Shown: positions 25,529 to 27,647 of the stretch, piece after piece
Layout of the letters: the number at the start of each line of letters is the position of its first letter
Position numbering within the stretch: position 1 is the stretch's first letter
Assembly: GCA_946482625.1 (NCBI GenBank)
Contig: CAMLSH010000006.1
Location: 1 to 27,647 of the forward strand
Source: an uncultured Opitutaceae bacterium
GTDB taxonomy: Bacteria > Verrucomicrobiota > Verrucomicrobiae > Opitutales > Opitutaceae
Reading direction: 5' to 3'
Length of the DNA stretch: 27,647 bases
Translations under genes and position numbers: made by a program
The notes under the pieces: generated by a model
What the model was told of the DNA's origin: nothing
Seen by the model: the letters and a program-made list of their open reading frames with translations, nothing else
Database searches by the model: none

Positions 25529-26281
25529 ATGGCAACGCTTCAAGAGCTGGTGAATTATTGCGACGAGCGCACTCGGCGCAGTGCGTTCAAGGATGCCCCG
25601 GGGGCATTTAACGGACTTCAGATCGCGAATGACGGGCGCGTCACGAAGATCGGTGCGGCGGTGGATGCGGGGCTCGTGCCGTTTCAGAAAGCCGTCGCGG
25701 CGGGCGTGGATTTTATGATCGTTCATCACGGCATGTATTGGGACATGCCGCGTCCGCTGACCGGGCCGGTGTACGAACGCGTGGCGACGCTGATGCGCGG
25801 GAATTGCGCGCTTTATTCCAATCACCTGCCGCTCGATGCGCATCCTGAGTTGGGCAACAACGCGCTGCTGGCGCGTCAATTGGGGCTGGAGGCGAAGCGG
25901 CCGTTTTTGGTGCGCGATGGCGAGCCGGTTGGCTGGATCGCGGCGCATGGGGAAAAGCGAGCGCAGTTGCGGGCGCGGTTGGAGAAATTGTACGGGCGCG
26001 TGATCGCGATCGAGTGTGGCTCGGCTGAGCCGAAGGCGGTGGCGTTCTGTAGCGGCAGCGGCAACAGCGCGGTGCCGGAGCTCGCGCGTGAGAATGTGGA
26101 TACGCTCGTCACGGGCGAGTTGCGCGAGGAATGGTTCAACACGGCGCAGGAGCAGAAGCTGAATCTTTATCTGTGCGGCCACTATGCGACGGAGGTTCAC
26201 GGTGTGAAGGCGCTCGCGGCGGAGCTGGCGGAGAAGTTCGGGCTGCCGTGGGACTTCATCGCGACGGACAATCCGCTGTGA
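25529..26281 (+). CDS. NIF3-like dinuclear metal-centre protein (YbgI family)
   Basis: A 250-residue member of the NIF3/YbgI family, which forms hexameric rings with a dimetal site. Some members are annotated GTP cyclohydrolase 1 type 2, but the general function is unresolved. Metal-ligand candidates are His66/His67 in IVHHGMYWD, Asp103 in NHLPLDAHPELGNN, and His218/Glu222 in CGHYATEVHGV. The start was set at MATLQELVNYCDER, where family sequences begin; an in-frame ATG at 25430 would add 33 residues without family similarity. The name comes from a yeast NGG1-interacting factor and is not related to nitrogen fixation. Confidence 0.92.
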   Translation: MATLQELVNYCDERTRRSAFKDAPGAFNGLQIANDGRVTKIGAAVDAGLVPFQKAVAAGVDFMIVHHGMYWDMPRPLTGPVYERVATLMRGNCALYSNHLPLDAHPELGNNALLARQLGLEAKRPFLVRDGEPVGWIAAHGEKRAQLRARLEKLYGRVIAIECGSAEPKAVAFCSGSGNSAVPELARENVDTLVTGELREEWFNTAQEQKLNLYLCGHYATEVHGVKALAAELAEKFGLPWDFIATDNPL

Positions 26282-26338
26282 GGCGCCGCCGGTTGAAGCG
26301 GAAAGTGTAAGTTGAAGCGTGGGGGCCGGGGGAGGCGT

Positions 26339-26404
26339 CGGCGCGTTGAGCGACGTGGGTCCGCTGACGGCGTTTTAAGGTCTTCGACATCGCTCAGCGC
26401 GCCG
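26339..26404. repeat. Long imperfect inverted repeat upstream of aroQ
   Basis: The arms at 26339-26353 and 26390-26404 pair over 15 bases with one G-T wobble around a 36-base spacer. On the plus strand this would form a stable RNA structure between the NIF3-like gene and aroQ. No T-run follows the second arm directly. It may act as a read-through barrier or a leader element of aroQ. Confidence 0.45.
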
Positions 26405-26463
26405 GGACGGCACGCTCCACCTGGGAGCTTTAAAATTTCTGCTGCCCTTCGGCGGGCTTTCCT

Positions 26464-26479
26464 GTTTTTCCTGAAAAAC
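26464..26479. repeat. Palindrome GTTTTTC-CT-GAAAAAC in the aroQ leader
   Basis: Perfect 7-bp arms with a 2-base centre end 7 bp before the aroQ ATG. The stretch just before it has a GCCC-TTCGGC-GGGC hairpin followed by TTT (26444-26460). Together these could terminate upstream transcription weakly, or affect ribosome access to aroQ, which lacks a Shine-Dalgarno. Confidence 0.35.
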
Positions 26480-26486
26480 TCCTTCG

Positions 26487-26915
26487 ATGAAAAAGATCGC
26501 GATTCTCAATGGCCCCAATCTCGACCGGCTCGGTAAACGCGAACCCGAGATCTATGGCTCGACCACGCTCGCGCAGTTGGAGGAAATGGTGCGCGCGGAG
26601 TTCGGCGGGAAGGCGCAGCTGGAGTTTTTTCAGTCCAATCACGAGGGCGCGCTCATCGATAAAATCGCCTCATTGGCCGACGCGAAATTTGACGGCGTGG
26701 TGATCAATGGCGGGGCATTCACGCACACGAGCGTGGCGTTGCGCGATGCGTTGCTCGGCGCGCATCTGCCGACAATCGAAGTTCACATTTCGAACATCTA
26801 TAAACGCGAAGATTTCCGCCACACCTCGCTAACTGCACCGGCGTGCATCGCTGTGATCACGGGGCTCGGCCTCGAAGGGTATTTCGCGGCCGTGCGGTTC
26901 TTGCTGAAAAAGTGA
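26487..26915 (+). CDS. aroQ: 3-dehydroquinate dehydratase, type II
   Basis: A 142-residue dodecameric enzyme of the shikimate pathway that dehydrates 3-dehydroquinate to 3-dehydroshikimate. The N-terminal ILNGPNLDRLGKREPEIYG carries catalytic Arg18 and Tyr23. NGGAFTHTSVALRDAL (74-89) and EVHISNIYKREDFRHTS (98-114) supply the substrate-binding Asn, His and Arg residues. In most type II enzymes the first motif is NLNLLGTREP; the substitution here is conservative around the catalytic Arg. No Shine-Dalgarno is seen. A structured leader lies upstream. Confidence 0.96.
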   Translation: MKKIAILNGPNLDRLGKREPEIYGSTTLAQLEEMVRAEFGGKAQLEFFQSNHEGALIDKIASLADAKFDGVVINGGAFTHTSVALRDALLGAHLPTIEVHISNIYKREDFRHTSLTAPACIAVITGLGLEGYFAAVRFLLKK

Positions 26916-26959
26916 CGGGTTGCGAAGGCGCGGATGTAGAGTCCGGCCCTCGCAGCGAG

Positions 26960-27163
26960 TCAACCGCGGTAGCCGAGCAGGCGGGCGGGAAGGAGGAGCA
27001 GGGCGGTCACCAGTGCGACGATCGCTTCAAGGAGCGCGCCGACGATTCGAAACGGGATCGAGAGCAGCCAGAGAATCGGCCACGCCAACAGCACGAGAAA
27101 CGCGAGGGGCCAGCAGAGCGCGAGCAGCAGCGAGAAGAGCAGAAGGGTGAGGAGGATTTTCAT
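26960..27163 (-). CDS. Small two-helix membrane protein
   Basis: A 67-residue, very hydrophobic protein starting MKILLTLLLFSLLLALCWPL. Two transmembrane helices (about 2-35 and 43-60) are separated by a short SIPFRIVG turn, and it ends LLPARLLGYRG. It matches no family I can name. The start was chosen at the Met just before the first helix; an in-frame ATG 69 bp upstream adds polar residues and is less likely. It lies downstream of pgpA, beyond a strong terminator, so it probably has its own promoter in 27164-27300, where none could be assigned. Confidence 0.6.
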   Translation of the reverse strand: MKILLTLLLFSLLLALCWPLAFLVLLAWPILWLLSIPFRIVGALLEAIVALVTALLLLPARLLGYRG

Positions 27164-27301
27164 CGGATGATGCCGGTCGGCATGAATGAGAACACGGCGG
27201 CGGCCTGAAAAGTTGCGGACGTGATTAATCACAAAACGGAAGGGATGCGCTCAGTTGCGGCCGGCAGGATTGAGGGCCTTTCAAGCAGAAGACTTGGCCG
27301 C

Positions 27302-27355
27302 AAAAAGGCTCAGAAGACGCAAAAAGAGGGGCCGCTCTTTTGCGTCTTCTGAGCC
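27302..27355 (-). terminator. Long-stem intrinsic terminator of pgpA
   Basis: Arms at 27335-27355 and 27307-27328 pair over 21 bases with a single bulged A, around a 6-base GC loop. On the minus strand the stem is followed at once by TTTTT (27306 to 27302). It lies 59 bp after the pgpA stop. No T-run follows on the plus strand. The stem is about twice the length of an ordinary terminator. Confidence 0.88.
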
Positions 27356-27413
27356 GGTTGGGGGCAACGTTTACGCTGTCGTGTTCGAGAAGGCGGGCGG
27401 CGTTCAGGCGGAC

Positions 27414-27647
27414 TCAGCTGCCGTAGTGCGCTATCGCTAGTGCCGCACCGTGAAGCGTCGCGCAGGTGGCGATTGCGGCTGCGGCGTCGTCGGCGACCAC
27501 GCCCCAGCCGCCGGGGAGGTTTTGCAATTTAGCGATGCCGAGCGGTTTCAGGATGTCGAAAAAGCGGAAGACGGCGAAGCCCGCCAAGAGCACCAGCCAA
27601 GGGCCGGCCCAGACGGCTTCCGGCAAGACGCGCAGCATCGCGGGCCA
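27414..27647 (-). CDS. pgpA: Phosphatidylglycerophosphatase A, C-terminal part (start outside window)
   Basis: The frame is open to the window edge, leaving about 77 C-terminal residues of a protein that is normally around 160-170. It shows [20 protein letters not shown] and [17 protein letters not shown], the latter matching the family's GG-GI-DD motif, with conserved aspartates for the metal site. PgpA dephosphorylates phosphatidylglycerol phosphate in the inner membrane. The N-terminal catalytic motifs lie beyond 27647 and could not be checked. A strong terminator follows. Confidence 0.85.
   Translation of the reverse strand, partial: WPAMLRVLPEAVWAGPWLVLLAGFAVFRFFDILKPLGIAKLQNLPGGWGVVADDAAAAIATCATLHGAALAIAHYGS

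Noticed and set aside
25529..26281. Idea that the NIF3-like gene belongs to nitrogen fixation
   Set aside because: NIF3 is named after a yeast NGG1-interacting factor; the family is widespread in non-diazotrophs.

Overview
The window is GC-rich, densely coded DNA with few clear Shine-Dalgarno sequences. It most resembles a diazotrophic, Gram-negative-type chromosome of the Verrucomicrobiota (Opitutaceae-like). That assignment is an inference from gene content and style: NifH/NifA, a UbiE/MenG quinone methyltransferase, cysteine-free L31/L36 ribosomal proteins and CHASE3-type hybrid kinases. No rRNA, tRNA, insertion sequence, prophage or CRISPR array was seen.

Region 1 (about 1-7413, all minus strand) is a compact nitrogen-fixation island. 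In transcription order it runs nifA (sigma-54 activator), modA-modB-modC (molybdate import), draG, draT (reversible ADP-ribosylation of the nitrogenase Fe protein), nifH (the Fe protein itself), then the first codons of an unidentified gene leaving the window. The genes fit one circuit: NifA switches on transcription, ModABC supplies Mo for the cofactor, NifH is the reductase, and DraT/DraG switch NifH off and on at its conserved arginine. A sigma-54 -24/-12-like element and a dyad symmetric element lie upstream of nifH.

Region 2 (about 7836-13174) concerns the cell envelope or lipids: a GT4 glycosyltransferase, an 820-residue fusion of a type I phosphodiesterase/alkaline-phosphatase-like domain with an endonuclease/exonuclease/phosphatase domain, then convergently a transglutaminase-like protein and a VTT-family membrane protein.

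Region 3 (13485-21202, plus strand) holds two small helical proteins (one DUF892/YciF-like that has lost most metal ligands, and an apparent divergent relative), two translationally coupled hybrid histidine kinases, a lipoprotein and a large six-hairpin-type glycosidase of unknown substrate.

Region 4 (21209-27647) is mostly housekeeping: menG/ubiE, rpmE (type B), rpmJ (cysteine-poor; 41 aa), a ParE/Phd-type toxin-antitoxin pair with a perfect 22-bp operator palindrome, a YqgE/AlgH protein, dCMP deaminase, an anchored protein of unknown function, a NIF3-like protein, aroQ, a 67-aa membrane protein and the C-terminal half of pgpA. Two good minus-strand intrinsic terminators follow rpmE and pgpA.
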